Positions 14,858-23,308 are shown, numbered from the stretch's first letter. The stretch is DNA of 30,625 nucleotides from Mageeibacillus sp. UBA5734 (GCA_002419365.1 DIGA01000082.1:1-30625), one strand, 5' to 3'. Translations and numbers: made by a program. The notes: generated from the letters alone by a model not told the origin.

Positions 14858-15785
14858 GGATCCGCGTGCCTTTTCCTGCTGTTACAGCATCGTAGGCATT
14901 TTCCAGCGAGGCGATGATGGTTTCGCGACCGGGGCGCGACTCAACAAATCCAATCGCGGCTTCAATTTTCGGCAGCATCGATCCAGCAGCAAACTGGCCC
15001 TGATCGAGGTATTGCCTGGCTTCACGCGTGGTCAAACGATCGACCCAAATCTGGTTGGGCTGGCCGTAGTGCAGAGCGACATAGGGTACGGCAGTCAGAA
15101 TCAGGAGCAGATCGGCCGAGATCAGTTCAGCCAGGAGCGCAGCAGCCTTATCCTTGTCGATGACAGCTTCCAGACTGGACAGGTACTCCTCTTCCCTGCA
15201 GACTGGTATACCGCCTCCACCGCAGGCAATAACGAGATCGCCCAGTTTCATCAAGCGCTGGATCGCGCCTTTTTCTACGATATCAACCGGTTCTGGCGAA
15301 GGCACGACTCGGCGATATCCGCGGCCGGCATCTTCGACAAAGACATGACCCTGTTCCCGGGCCATGCGCCTGGCCTCTTCCTGAGAATAAAACAGACCAA
15401 CCGGTTTGGTCGGACGAGAGAAAGCAGGATCGGTTGGGTCTACAACGACTTGGGTCACAACCGTGGAGACGTTGTTGGGCAGGCCGATTTCAAGCAGGGC
15501 ATTTTTCAGGGCATTTTGCAGATGATAGCCGATGTAGCCCTGACTCATCGCCGTACTCTCGGCAAAGGGCATCGCCGGAATGTGCGGGTCTGACTGGCGC
15601 GACTGCTCAAAGGCCAGATGGATCAGTCCGACTTGGGGTCCATTGCCATGGACGATCGCCAGTCGGTATCCATCGCGAACCAGTTCAACCAGTGGCTTGA
15701 CTGCACGCTGGACGGCCGCTTTCTGGGCGTCGGGAGTCAGGCCGAGGGCATTGCCGCCCAGGGCTACGACGATTTTCCTGGCCAT
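14847..15785 (-). CDS. arcC: Carbamate kinase
   Basis: This 312-residue amino acid kinase-fold enzyme makes ATP from carbamoyl phosphate, or the reverse. Motifs are VVALGGNALG at the N-terminus, AIVHGNGPQVGLIH, STAMSQGYIGYHLQNAL, VIACGGGGIPV, AVIDKDKAAALLA and GSMLPKIEAAIGFV. Length and order of motifs are normal. No arginine deiminase or ornithine carbamoyltransferase gene is in view, so the carbamoyl phosphate source is not shown. Its start lies inside the preceding P-loop gene (22-base overlap), which suggests translational coupling. This is the last gene of the operon. Confidence 0.95.
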   Translation of the reverse strand: MARKIVVALGGNALGLTPDAQKAAVQRAVKPLVELVRDGYRLAIVHGNGPQVGLIHLAFEQSRQSDPHIPAMPFAESTAMSQGYIGYHLQNALKNALLEIGLPNNVSTVVTQVVVDPTDPAFSRPTKPVGLFYSQEEARRMAREQGHVFVEDAGRGYRRVVPSPEPVDIVEKGAIQRLMKLGDLVIACGGGGIPVCREEEYLSSLEAVIDKDKAAALLAELISADLLLILTAVPYVALHYGQPNQIWVDRLTTREARQYLDQGQFAAGSMLPKIEAAIGFVESRPGRETIIASLENAYDAVTAGKGTRILTP

Positions 15786-17134
15786 GGCAATCGCTCCTTC
15801 AGGATCATTTCGAGCCGGGGATGGATTTCCTCGAGTTCATAGAAAATGCGTATGGCGGGTTTGTTGAGGGTCATGAAGCGGCGCAGGTCGATCGGTGTGC
15901 CAAAGACGACACGGTCAGCCGGGGTGCGATTGATGGTGTCTTCCAGCTCTTTGATTTGCTCCCGGCTGTAGCCCATTGCGGGCAACAGGGGGCCAATCTG
16001 CGGCCATTTGCGGAATGTCTCGGCGATGCTGCCTATTGCGTAGGGACGTGGGTCAACCAGTTCGCGGGCACCCTGGCGTTCGGCTGCGATGACACCGGCA
16101 CCATAGGCCATCTGGCCATGCGTGATCGTCGGACCATCTTCGATCACCAGGACACGCTGGCCATGGACCTGGTCCGGTGGATCACTGGTGATGCGGGAGT
16201 TGGCCAGGACCACGGTGGCAGCCGGATTCGCAGTGGCAATGGCTGAGCGGACCGATTCAACCTTGGCTGGATCGGCAGAATCAATTTTATTGATGATCAC
16301 GACATCCGCCATGCGCAGATTGGTTTCACCGGGATGGTAGTGGGTCTCGTCACCAGCCCGGTGCGGGTCAACCACGACGATGCTAAGGTCAGGCCGGTAA
16401 AATGAGAAGTCATTGTTGCCACCATCCCAGAGAATGACATCGGCTTCACTTTCAGCCCGGCGGAGAATCGCATCATAATCAATGCCGGCATAGACAAAAA
16501 GGCCATTGGCGATCAGTGGCTCGTACTCCTCGCGTTCCTCGATCGTGCAGGATTCATGCTCGAGATCATCATAGGTTGCGAAACGCTGGACTGCCTGGAT
16601 CTTGAGGTCGCCGTAGGGCATCGGGTGTCGCACGACAGCGACCCTGAACCCAGCCTGCCGCAAGAGTCGGCCTATGTAGCGGGTTGTCTGGCTTTTGCCG
16701 CAGCCGGTACGGACAGCTGTGATTGAGATGACCGGCTTCTGGGCCCGCAGCATGGTGGTGCGCGGCCCGAGCAGGCGGAAATCCGCACCGCATGCCAGCA
16801 CTCGGGAGGCCACGTGCATCACGGTCTCGTGCGAGACATCGCTGTAGGCAAAGATCACCTGGTCGATGCCATGCTTAAGGATCAGGATTTCGAGATCCTG
16901 TTCTGGGTGGATCGGGATGCCTTGTGGGTAGCGGGTTCCAGCCAGCTCCGGCGGATACTGGCGGTTGGCGATGCCAGGGATCTGTGTCGCAGTAAAGGCG
17001 ACAACTTGATAAGCCGGATTGTCCCGGAAATACGTGTTGAAGTTGTGGAAGTCGCGCCCGGCTGCCCCCATGATCAGGACTTTGACCGGAGGCGGGTTCA
17101 TGGCTGGACCGGATCCGGCGCCGCTGCCAGACAC
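15764..17134 (-). CDS. Cyclic 2,3-diphosphoglycerate synthetase-like P-loop protein (COG2403 type)
   Basis: This 456-residue protein has a Rossmann-like N-terminal part (VLIMGAAGRDFHNFNTYF, GIANRQYPPELAG) and a P-loop NTPase part: TAVRTGCGKSQTT at about 139-151, ILWDGGNNDFSFY near 234-246, and VVIINKID near 278-285, a GTPase-like G4 motif. Length and layout fit the archaeal cyclic 2,3-diphosphoglycerate synthetase family, whose bacterial members are uncharacterised. The start is GTG at 17134 with GAGGTG upstream, three bases after the previous stop; an internal ATG at 17101 lacks a ribosome binding site. Since bacteria are not known to need this thermoprotectant, the coupling to carbamate kinase points to another ligase or GTPase reaction, which is inference. 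Confidence 0.8.
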   Translation of the reverse strand: MSGSGAGSGPAMNPPPVKVLIMGAAGRDFHNFNTYFRDNPAYQVVAFTATQIPGIANRQYPPELAGTRYPQGIPIHPEQDLEILILKHGIDQVIFAYSDVSHETVMHVASRVLACGADFRLLGPRTTMLRAQKPVISITAVRTGCGKSQTTRYIGRLLRQAGFRVAVVRHPMPYGDLKIQAVQRFATYDDLEHESCTIEEREEYEPLIANGLFVYAGIDYDAILRRAESEADVILWDGGNNDFSFYRPDLSIVVVDPHRAGDETHYHPGETNLRMADVVIINKIDSADPAKVESVRSAIATANPAATVVLANSRITSDPPDQVHGQRVLVIEDGPTITHGQMAYGAGVIAAERQGARELVDPRPYAIGSIAETFRKWPQIGPLLPAMGYSREQIKELEDTINRTPADRVVFGTPIDLRRFMTLNKPAIRIFYELEEIHPRLEMILKERLPWPGKSS

Positions 17135-17137
17135 GGC

Positions 17138-17374
17138 TCACACCTCGGTCGTACAGTTGACGACCATCAGTTTATAGAGCTCAAACATCAGGAGTAGCTG
17201 CTCATGGGTGTTTGATTCTTCTATTTTGGCATAGAGTTCGTCAGAGATCCCGGATTGTTCAGCGGCGAATTGCTTGTGCATCTCACTGGTGTTCCAGATG
17301 GAAGACTCGCGCGCTTTTGAGCGGGCTTGTTCGAACAGATCCCAGAAATCGGGCGGGTACGGTTTGCTGGCCAT
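17138..17374 (-). CDS. Small conserved-looking protein leading the carbamate kinase operon
   Basis: The 78-residue product begins MASKPYPPDFWDLFEQAR and is mostly helical and acidic, with a single Cys near the end (VVNCTTEV). GAGGTG lies 6 bases before ATG 17374; an in-frame GTG at 17383 is less likely because it is itself part of that site. The stop codon is 3 bases before the GTG start of the COG2403-like gene, so the two are translationally coupled. I do not recognise the family. Its position suggests an accessory subunit or regulator of the large P-loop protein. Confidence 0.7.
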   Translation of the reverse strand: MASKPYPPDFWDLFEQARSKARESSIWNTSEMHKQFAAEQSGISDELYAKIEESNTHEQLLLMFELYKLMVVNCTTEV

Positions 17375-17527
17375 TGTGCTCACCTCGCTTGCCTGTGGTG
17401 GCCCGGACGGATCATGTCAAGGCTGTGTAGTCCATAAACCTTAAGGTCAGTTTAGACTGTGAGCGATTGTTTTTCGATCAGGCTTGTTACGATTTGGTAC
17501 GGGGCAAGGCATAGTGGAGGGATCTTC

Positions 17528-18712
17528 CTATGCTGCTGCCTGGCGTTTCCGGTAGACCAGCAACGTAGCGATGGCAAGGAACACGCCTGCAAAGGCGAGC
17601 TGGATGACGCATGCCAGCCGGATGTCCCCAAGGCTCATCCAGTCGAACGAATCAAGCGATCCGATCGCGACATTGGCGCGGACAAACCAGTAGGTCGGGG
17701 TCAAGCGGGCGATCGCCAGGACAGAGCGGCCGAGAAACTCCTGCGGCACGAAAACGCCAGCAATGAAGCTGGTGCCCAAAGTCAGGACATTGGCCACGGC
17801 GGCCTGGGCATTGCGACTTTTCAGGGCATAGCCAATCAGAAAGCTCAGGCAGAGGCCCACCAGCATGAAAGCAAACGCATTGAGCGCGAGCCAGAAGCCA
17901 GTCCAAGTCAGCATGGCACCACGGTACAACACCAGGCTGACGAGGATCATCACCAGCCAGCTGCCGATCGAGAACGCCAGGTTGCCGGCCAGTATCTGCA
18001 GGTTCTGGCTGCGAAGCGAAACGGGCGAGCAGAGGTTGCGGCGCTTCAGGTCCAAGCCATTGAAGGTGATCATGCAGGTACTGATCCCGAGGATCAGGAT
18101 CGAGAGCAGGGCATAGGCCAGGTAGTTGAAGTAGTAGATGATGTTTTCGTAAGATCCGCGATAAGAATTTTGTACAGACAGCTCAACGGGTATGCTGAGG
18201 GCAAGATTTTCTCGCACCAGCCGGGCAATTTCCTCATCTGCGGCTTCAGGCATACCTGCCCTGAACAGACCAACCGTATGGAGATATTTGTTGACCAGCA
18301 TGTCCATGTACAGGGCAGACGTGGAATCAGGAGCTGCCTGGCGCTCGATGTTGACTACCGTGTCTGATGCGCTCTGGCTTAGCTGCCCGGAAAAACCGGC
18401 CGGAATCCGCAGGACATAGGACACTTCGCCAAAGAAAAGCGCATCGCGGATCTGCTGGGGATCATCGGCCAGAGTGACTAGCTCAGCGGTCTGGCCCAGG
18501 TAGTCAACAAGGCCAGCGGACAAAAGAGTGCCTGCGGCGGTATCGTCGTTGAAAACGGCGGTTCGGACCTTTGACCCACTGAAACCGGTCTGCGGGCTCT
18601 GGGCATTGAAAATGGTCATCATGATCGCCAGTCCGGCAACGATGCCCAGATACATCAGAAGCAAAGGGGCATTTTTGCGAATGATCTGGAGATAGGCTTT
18701 AAAGACTGGCAT
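17528..18712 (-). CDS. ABC-2 type transporter permease (second subunit)
   Basis: This 394-residue membrane protein has the ABC-2 exporter layout: one N-terminal helix (about 13-35), a large extracytoplasmic loop (about 45-200), then five or six helices from YYFNYLAYALLSILILG to AFAGVFLAIATLLVY. LTPTYWFVRAN is the typical motif before the last helix. AGGAGG lies 8 bases before ATG 18712, so I use that start rather than the open frame up to 18763. It overlaps the first permease by 14 bases and probably pairs with it. The substrate is unknown: a drug, lipid or antimicrobial peptide. Confidence 0.85.
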   Translation of the reverse strand: MPVFKAYLQIIRKNAPLLLMYLGIVAGLAIMMTIFNAQSPQTGFSGSKVRTAVFNDDTAAGTLLSAGLVDYLGQTAELVTLADDPQQIRDALFFGEVSYVLRIPAGFSGQLSQSASDTVVNIERQAAPDSTSALYMDMLVNKYLHTVGLFRAGMPEAADEEIARLVRENLALSIPVELSVQNSYRGSYENIIYYFNYLAYALLSILILGISTCMITFNGLDLKRRNLCSPVSLRSQNLQILAGNLAFSIGSWLVMILVSLVLYRGAMLTWTGFWLALNAFAFMLVGLCLSFLIGYALKSRNAQAAVANVLTLGTSFIAGVFVPQEFLGRSVLAIARLTPTYWFVRANVAIGSLDSFDWMSLGDIRLACVIQLAFAGVFLAIATLLVYRKRQAAA

Positions 18713-19844
18713 AGCGCTGCCTCCTGAGAACGGCAAAAGCCAGAAGGCTGAAGAACACGCCAAAAACGAAGAGAATGGCCAGATTCATGAAATACCGCGA
18801 GCTGGCCCCGTCATAGTACAGCGCCAGGAAAGCATCCGTGACCAGATTGGCTGGATTGAGGAAAGCAAGAACCGGAACCGCAGTTGTGACGATGTACTTG
18901 ATCCCGTGGTACATCATGCCTGACAAGAATGACATGACCATGGTTGTCAGAATCAAAATACCGGTCTTGACGCCTTCGCCGGCAGGAATCACAGCGCCAA
19001 CGCAGGCGCCGTAAGCGACACCCATAAAGCAGGAAACCAGAGCCGCCAGCACGACCCAGCCCAATTGATAGCCGAAATGGTAGCCCAGGACCAGCTGGAT
19101 GTACGCCAGCACGATCAAGATGATGGCATATTGGATCGTCAGTGCCGCCACGATATCCACCACCAGGCGCAAGAGTTTATGGACCGGTGCGACGCTGACC
19201 CTGGCCCCCTGGTTTGACAAGTTGGCCTGGTTCTCATTGACGATCCGCAAACCCCAAAAACCACCATAAAGAGCGGTCATGGCCATCAAGGAATAAAAAT
19301 AGATGACAGCAGGATCGAGCTGATCCTTGCCGACGGGCACAGCGGCGATGTAATCGCGGCGATCCTGGACCACTGGAAGCAGGGTTTCCAAACGGATCTC
19401 CGGACTGAGAACGGTCATTTGACTCAACGCCTGGCTGGTCTGGATGTATTCATCAAGGAAGCTTTTGATCACTGTCTGGTTGAGTCCGGATTTTTGCACC
19501 TCCAGGTGAAGACTGGAATCAGCAAAAATGATCCCATCGACTTGGTTTGCTGAGAGCAGCTGTCTGGCGGTGGTGTCATCTGTCTGGAACAGACTGAACA
19601 AGCCACCGCCACCCGTCTGAGTGGACACGGTTTCCAGCGCAGACTTCAGGGCCCTGTTTTGCGGATTGTCTTCATCGATAACCACTGCTACGGGGATTGC
19701 CGTGAACGTGCCAATTTCAGACAAATTGGCAAAGGCCAGATTAAACAAGGTGGCCAGGAGCAAGGGAAAAGCGAGCGTCCAGAAAATCATCTGGCGGTCC
19801 TTGAGGAAACACTTGAGGCGATACTGCAGCAGATGGGAAATCAT
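18699..19844 (-). CDS. ABC-2 type transporter permease (first subunit)
   Basis: The 381-residue protein has a helix near 20-42 (MIFWTLAFPLLLATLFNLAF), an extracytoplasmic domain to about 165, and a run of membrane segments from IYFYSLMAMTALYGGFWGLR to the C-terminus. LNPANLVTDAFLALYYD is the ABC-2 motif equivalent to TPTYW in its partner. AGGAGGG precedes the ATG. It lies 18 bases after the ATPase gene and overlaps the second permease, giving a three-gene exporter of one ATPase and two unlike permeases, as in NatAB/YhaP-type systems. Confidence 0.87.
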   Translation of the reverse strand: MISHLLQYRLKCFLKDRQMIFWTLAFPLLLATLFNLAFANLSEIGTFTAIPVAVVIDEDNPQNRALKSALETVSTQTGGGGLFSLFQTDDTTARQLLSANQVDGIIFADSSLHLEVQKSGLNQTVIKSFLDEYIQTSQALSQMTVLSPEIRLETLLPVVQDRRDYIAAVPVGKDQLDPAVIYFYSLMAMTALYGGFWGLRIVNENQANLSNQGARVSVAPVHKLLRLVVDIVAALTIQYAIILIVLAYIQLVLGYHFGYQLGWVVLAALVSCFMGVAYGACVGAVIPAGEGVKTGILILTTMVMSFLSGMMYHGIKYIVTTAVPVLAFLNPANLVTDAFLALYYDGASSRYFMNLAILFVFGVFFSLLAFAVLRRQRYASL

Positions 19845-19862
19845 AACGCCCTCCTGATCCGT

Positions 19863-20795
19863 CTAGTCGCGCAGCTCTTTGCCAGTAAGCTCAAGGAAGA
19901 CATCATTCAAGGTAGGGAGTTCGGAGTGGATCCGGCCGAGCGGGACCCCCTGGGATTTGAGGAAATCAAGCAAATCGAGCAGGCCGTTCTGACCGCGGGC
20001 AAAGCGGACGACCAGCCATGTTCCGTCGTAAGTCACAGAAGCAACATGTGGCCTGGCATTAAGCAGTGCCAGTACGGCCGCATCCAGACTCGGCGTCTCG
20101 ACCTGGACAGTTTCGCCAAGATCAATCTGGGCCTTGAGCTGTTCCTTGGTACCGGCAGCAATAACCTTGCCTTTATCGAGGATGTTGATCCGGCTGCAGA
20201 TCAGCTCGACCTCTTCCATGTAATGCGACGTATAGAGGACTGTCGCGCCGTTCCGGTTCAACTGGCGGATGCCCTCGAGGATGTTGTTTCGGCTCTGGGG
20301 ATCGACCGCGACCGTTGGTTCGTCGAGAATGATCAGGCGCGGTTTGTGAGCGATACCGCAGGCAATGTTGAGGCGGCGCAGCAGGCCGCCGCTGAGCTTT
20401 TTCGGGTAGAAGCGGCGATAATCCCCGAGGCCGACAAATTCAACCGCTTCATCGACCAGCCCACGCCTCATTTTTCGCTCGGTGACATAGAGGCCGCAGA
20501 AATAGTCGATGTTGTCCTGCACCGTCAGCTCATCAAAAACAGCCACATTCTGCATGACCACACCGATGTCTCGCTTGAGATCATAGGCATCGGGGGCCAT
20601 CGGCCGGCCAAAGACCTCGATCGTCCCGTGGTCGAATTTCAAAAGCGAGAGGATGCAATTGATCGCGGTGGTCTTGCCTGAGCCATTTGGACCAAGGAGA
20701 CCGAAAATCTCGCCTTCGTGCACCTCGAGATTGAGATGATCGAGAGCGGTCAGTGTGCCATAGCGCTTGACGAGGTCCTTGACTTGAATGATCAT
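19863..20795 (-). CDS. ABC transporter ATP-binding protein
   Basis: This 310-residue ATPase energises the exporter. Walker A is GPNGSGKTT (35-43). The Q-loop is in VVMQNVAVFDELT, the signature is LSGGLLRRL (usual form LSGGQ), Walker B is LIILDEPTVAVD and the switch His is in YTSHYMEEVE. A C-terminal extension of about 85 residues (LGETVQVETPSLDAAV onwards) is typical of the DrrA/NatA exporter ATPases. I chose ATG 20795, because the upstream Leu/Phe-rich extension to 20846 is not part of the family. The signature replaces Gln by Leu, seen in some exporters. Confidence 0.92.
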   Translation of the reverse strand: MIIQVKDLVKRYGTLTALDHLNLEVHEGEIFGLLGPNGSGKTTAINCILSLLKFDHGTIEVFGRPMAPDAYDLKRDIGVVMQNVAVFDELTVQDNIDYFCGLYVTERKMRRGLVDEAVEFVGLGDYRRFYPKKLSGGLLRRLNIACGIAHKPRLIILDEPTVAVDPQSRNNILEGIRQLNRNGATVLYTSHYMEEVELICSRINILDKGKVIAAGTKEQLKAQIDLGETVQVETPSLDAAVLALLNARPHVASVTYDGTWLVVRFARGQNGLLDLLDFLKSQGVPLGRIHSELPTLNDVFLELTGKELRD

Positions 20796-20822
20796 GGCGT
20801 TCACCCGAAAAGTCAAAATACT

Positions 20823-20867
20823 GGTGAATAATGACAAAATCAACACTATTATTATACATCATTCACC
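20823..20867. promoter_or_regulatory. Inverted repeat in the divergent ABC/SdpI promoter region
   Basis: GGTGAATAATG (20823-20833) and CATCATTCACC (20857-20867) form arms that pair at 10 of 11 bases across 23 A/T-rich bases. The arms bracket a possible minus-strand promoter, TTGTCA-N17-AATAGT (20873-20845). A single regulator could control both directions; no regulator gene is adjacent. Confidence 0.4.
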
Positions 20868-20880
20868 TGACAATCGTATT

Positions 20881-20889
20881 TGCTATAAT
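20881..20889 (+). promoter_or_regulatory. Extended -10 promoter of the SdpI-like gene
   Basis: TGCTATAAT matches the extended -10 consensus exactly. No good -35 is seen. It lies 53 bases before the ATG at 20943. Confidence 0.5.
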
Positions 20890-20942
20890 GGAATCCTGAG
20901 TCTGTGCCATCGCATTGCCGGAAGGCAGAAAGGATCACCCCC

Positions 20943-21611
20943 ATGACCCAGTCATTGAAATCATTTCTCAGTAAGGAGTGGCCTTTGTTGCTGGTTGTCC
21001 TGGTCCCACTGGTGGCTGCTTTCGCGATCTATCCAGCGATGCCGGACATCGTGCCGACGCACTGGAATGCCCAGGGGGAAGTGGATGGATACAGCAGCCG
21101 AGGCTTTGGCACATTTTTCCTGCCACTGATGAATATCGGGCTCTATGTCTTACTGCTGTTCTCACCGCAGCTGGATCCCAAGCGCGAAAACTATGCCGGG
21201 TTTGCTGGCACCTATCGGTTGATCCGCTGGCTGATCCATGCCTTCATGGTGGTGATTTTCGGTGTGACAATTGCTGCTGCCCTGGGCTATGAAGTTGACA
21301 TTGGGCTCTGGGTGCCTGCATCCGTTGCAGGGATGTTCATCGCCCTCGGGGCGACCATGAGCCGGATCAAATTCAATTACTTTGTTGGTATCCGCGTGCC
21401 CTGGACCCTGGCCGATGAAGAGGTCTGGAACCAGACCCACAAGGTGGCGTCCAAATGGATGATGGCCGGCGGTGTGCTGGCACTCCTGGGCAGCGTCTTT
21501 CTGGCAGGCGACATGAGATTTACTGTTTTCATGATCTGCATCCTGGTCCCGGTCCTGGGAGCTACCATTTATTCGTATGTCTTGTACCAGCGAAAAAGGA
21601 GGAATTCCTGA
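20943..21611 (+). CDS. SdpI/DUF1648-family membrane protein
   Basis: The 222-residue protein has six predicted membrane helices. The DUF1648 signature is between the first two: YPAMPDIVPTHWNAQGEVDG. The Bacillus homologue SdpI gives immunity to the SdpC toxin, and many relatives are of unknown role. GIRVPWTLADEEVWNQTHK is the second conserved SdpI region. AAAGGA lies upstream of ATG 20943; the frame is open back to 20904 but without a better site. Its stop overlaps the nitroreductase start in TGATG. It is divergent from the ABC exporter, which suits a cell-envelope defence role, as inference. Confidence 0.88.
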   Translation: MTQSLKSFLSKEWPLLLVVLVPLVAAFAIYPAMPDIVPTHWNAQGEVDGYSSRGFGTFFLPLMNIGLYVLLLFSPQLDPKRENYAGFAGTYRLIRWLIHAFMVVIFGVTIAAALGYEVDIGLWVPASVAGMFIALGATMSRIKFNYFVGIRVPWTLADEEVWNQTHKVASKWMMAGGVLALLGSVFLAGDMRFTVFMICILVPVLGATIYSYVLYQRKRRNS

Positions 21612-22123
21612 TGGATGTTTTGCAAGCACTGGCCACGCGCCGCAGCGTCCGCCACTATTCAGAAAAGCCCGTCGAAGAAGAAAAATTGGAGCTGGTGCTG
21701 GAAGCCGCCCGTTTGTCTCCATCGGCCAGCAACCAGCAGAACTGGAAATTCATCGTGGTCCGCGATTCCGTGACGCGCCAGAAGTTGGTCGAGGCCTGTC
21801 CCGGACAGACGTTCGTTGGCGAAGCACCGGTGATCCTGGTCTGCTGCGGCACGGATCCGAATGCGGTCATGCTCTGCGGCCAACACCGCTACACGGTTGA
21901 TCTGTCGATCGCCACGGCCTACATGATCTTGCAGGCGCACGAATTGGGGCTGGGAACTTGCTGGCTCGGACGATTTGATGAAGCACAAGTCAAATCAATC
22001 CTCGGTATCCCTGAGCCGGTGCGTGTGGTCGCTGTGACACCTTTAGGTTACCCTGCTGAACAACCCGCCGCCAAGCCGCGGAAAAAGATCGAAGAGATTG
22101 TCTCCTATGACCGGTATTCCTGA
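21611..22123 (+). CDS. Nitroreductase-family flavoprotein
   Basis: This 170-residue FMN-dependent oxidoreductase shows the nitroreductase N-terminus (LATRRSVRHYSEKPVEEEKL), the flavin-contact stretch LSPSASNQQNWKFIVV, and HELGLGTCWLG near the C-terminus. AAGGAGG (21596-21602) lies 8 bases before the ATG. The start shares one base with the stop of the SdpI-like gene (TGATG), so translation is coupled. The length fits the compact clostridial branch. The natural substrate is unknown. Its 3' end overlaps the HAD gene on the other strand by 19 bases. Confidence 0.92.
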   Translation: MDVLQALATRRSVRHYSEKPVEEEKLELVLEAARLSPSASNQQNWKFIVVRDSVTRQKLVEACPGQTFVGEAPVILVCCGTDPNAVMLCGQHRYTVDLSIATAYMILQAHELGLGTCWLGRFDEAQVKSILGIPEPVRVVAVTPLGYPAEQPAAKPRKKIEEIVSYDRYS

Positions 22124-22809
22124 AGCAAGGGCACAAGGTCAGATAAATTTTGACACACAGGCACAGCAAGGTTGATCTCGCCTCTCGGATGGACCAGGAT
22201 GGCGTCTATGCCAGCCTGCAGTGCACCCCAGGCATCGGCGTGTGGATTGTCACCGATCATGACACAGGTCTCGGGGTGACCAGCGCATTCTATGGCGAGG
22301 GCGAAGATTTCGGGGTGCGGTTTTTCAAAGCCGACGAGGGCAGACACAATCTGCTGGTCAAAAAAATGGCTGATGTCCAGCTGGTCCATAAGTGCTGGCA
22401 GTTCCGGGAAGTTGTTGGACAACAGGATGTGATGCCAGCCTTGGTTGGACAAAAGTTCGAGTGTCTGGATGGCGTCCTCGTAGAGGTGGAAATTGGACGG
22501 TTCCAGGATCCGCCCACGGACGGTCGGAGCAACTTGCGCGGCCTCTGCAGCGGATAACCCGCAGCGCTGGCTGATTGCAGCGAACTGCTGCTCCATGGCC
22601 TGCCACCATTTGTCCGGGTCGGTCAAATGGCGGTAATCGCGTTCCGGATCGTCCCAGGGGAAGGTCCCTGGATGCTGGTTGGCGGAAAGCTGCTCCAGCG
22701 TGATGCCGCAGTCAGGCCAGCAGTGCTTGATCGCCTGATAGAGACTCTTGCTCCACAGCTTTTCGGCACGGATCAAGGTGCCATGGAAATCCCAAAACAG
22801 CGTTTTCAT
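22105..22809 (-). CDS. HAD-superfamily hydrolase with altered motif I
   Basis: This 234-residue protein has the HAD layout with a helical cap. Motif I is FWDFHGTL: the nucleophile Asp is present but the second, general-acid Asp is His. Motif II is ILLSNNF, motif III is the Lys in GFEKPHPEIF, and motif IV is MIGDNPHADAWGA. The rest matches subfamily IA phosphatases such as phosphoglycolate phosphatase and YjjG-like enzymes. AAAGGA lies 10 bases before the ATG, and a good promoter sits at 22845-22873. The Asp-to-His change may lower phosphatase activity or change the reaction. Confidence 0.85.
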   Translation of the reverse strand: MKTLFWDFHGTLIRAEKLWSKSLYQAIKHCWPDCGITLEQLSANQHPGTFPWDDPERDYRHLTDPDKWWQAMEQQFAAISQRCGLSAAEAAQVAPTVRGRILEPSNFHLYEDAIQTLELLSNQGWHHILLSNNFPELPALMDQLDISHFFDQQIVSALVGFEKPHPEIFALAIECAGHPETCVMIGDNPHADAWGALQAGIDAILVHPRGEINLAVPVCQNLSDLVPLLQEYRS

Positions 22810-22844
22810 CCCGGGGAGGTCCTTTCATGCAGACATTCCCCGTC

Positions 22845-22873
22845 ATTATACAGGTTCAAGGCCAGGCTGTCAG
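22845..22873 (-). promoter_or_regulatory. Promoter of the HAD gene
   Basis: On the minus strand CTGACA (22873-22868) and a perfect TATAAT (22850-22845) are 17 bases apart. It lies just after the stop of the 112-residue gene. Confidence 0.6.
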
Positions 22874-22886
22874 ACCAGCGTTTCGA

Positions 22887-23225
22887 TCAGGCCACGGAAT
22901 CGGCAGAAGTCCTGGACAGCAGCAGCTGGTACATGGTCCCGATCTGGGAAAACCCTTCCTGTTCAGCCAGATCACTGAGCATCCGGAAACAGGCTGCCCA
23001 GGTCTCCGGATCCTGGTGTTCCATTTCCAAGTGCTGGGCGAGCTGATCCAACAGAAAACAGGCCTGACGTTTCTCCATTTCCGCGACATCAGCGAAAACC
23101 ATTGCAAGTTCATTATTTCTATCCTGCATTTCACTGGCTGAATACGCCCTGTATTGGCGGCAGCTGGCCGCCAGGGAAACGATGGAGCGGATCAGGCTGC
23201 CTGTGGTCCGAGTCAATTGTATCAT
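22887..23225 (-). CDS. Small helical protein with rubrerythrin-like segments
   Basis: The 112-residue protein is all helical. It resembles parts of the rubrerythrin/ferritin-like fold: VFADVAEMEKRQACFLLDQL and DLAEQEGFSQIGTMYQLLL recall the A..EGF..IA..F helix of rubrerythrin. It is too short for the full four-helix diiron domain and has no rubredoxin cysteines. The ATG has GGAGG about 9 bases upstream. A strong-looking promoter and a large hairpin precede it. Family assignment is tentative; a stand-alone unknown is equally possible. Confidence 0.6.
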   Translation of the reverse strand: MIQLTRTTGSLIRSIVSLAASCRQYRAYSASEMQDRNNELAMVFADVAEMEKRQACFLLDQLAQHLEMEHQDPETWAACFRMLSDLAEQEGFSQIGTMYQLLLSRTSADSVA

Positions 23226-23255
23226 CTCTGTGAACCTCCTGTTATCAGGCTATAA

Positions 23256-23300
23256 AAGCAAAAGGCGCCTGCCGGTTAATCCGGCAAAGCGCCCTTGCTT
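23256..23300 (-). terminator. Large hairpin: terminator of the lipoprotein gene or leader attenuator
   Basis: Three nested paired blocks are seen: AAGCAA/TTGCTT (23256-23261, 23295-23300), GGCGC/GCGCC (23264-23268, 23289-23293) and TGCCGG/CCGGCA (23270-23275, 23281-23286) around TTAAT. On the minus strand the hairpin is followed by TTTTAT. It lies downstream of the lipoprotein gene, but also downstream of a promoter-like sequence and 31 bases before the next start, so it could act as either. Confidence 0.6.
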
Positions 23301-23308
23301 ATGGATCC

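Noticed and set aside
19659..20681. Plus-strand open frame of 340 codons
   Set aside because: It lies opposite the ABC transporter genes, whose Walker and signature motifs are unmistakable.
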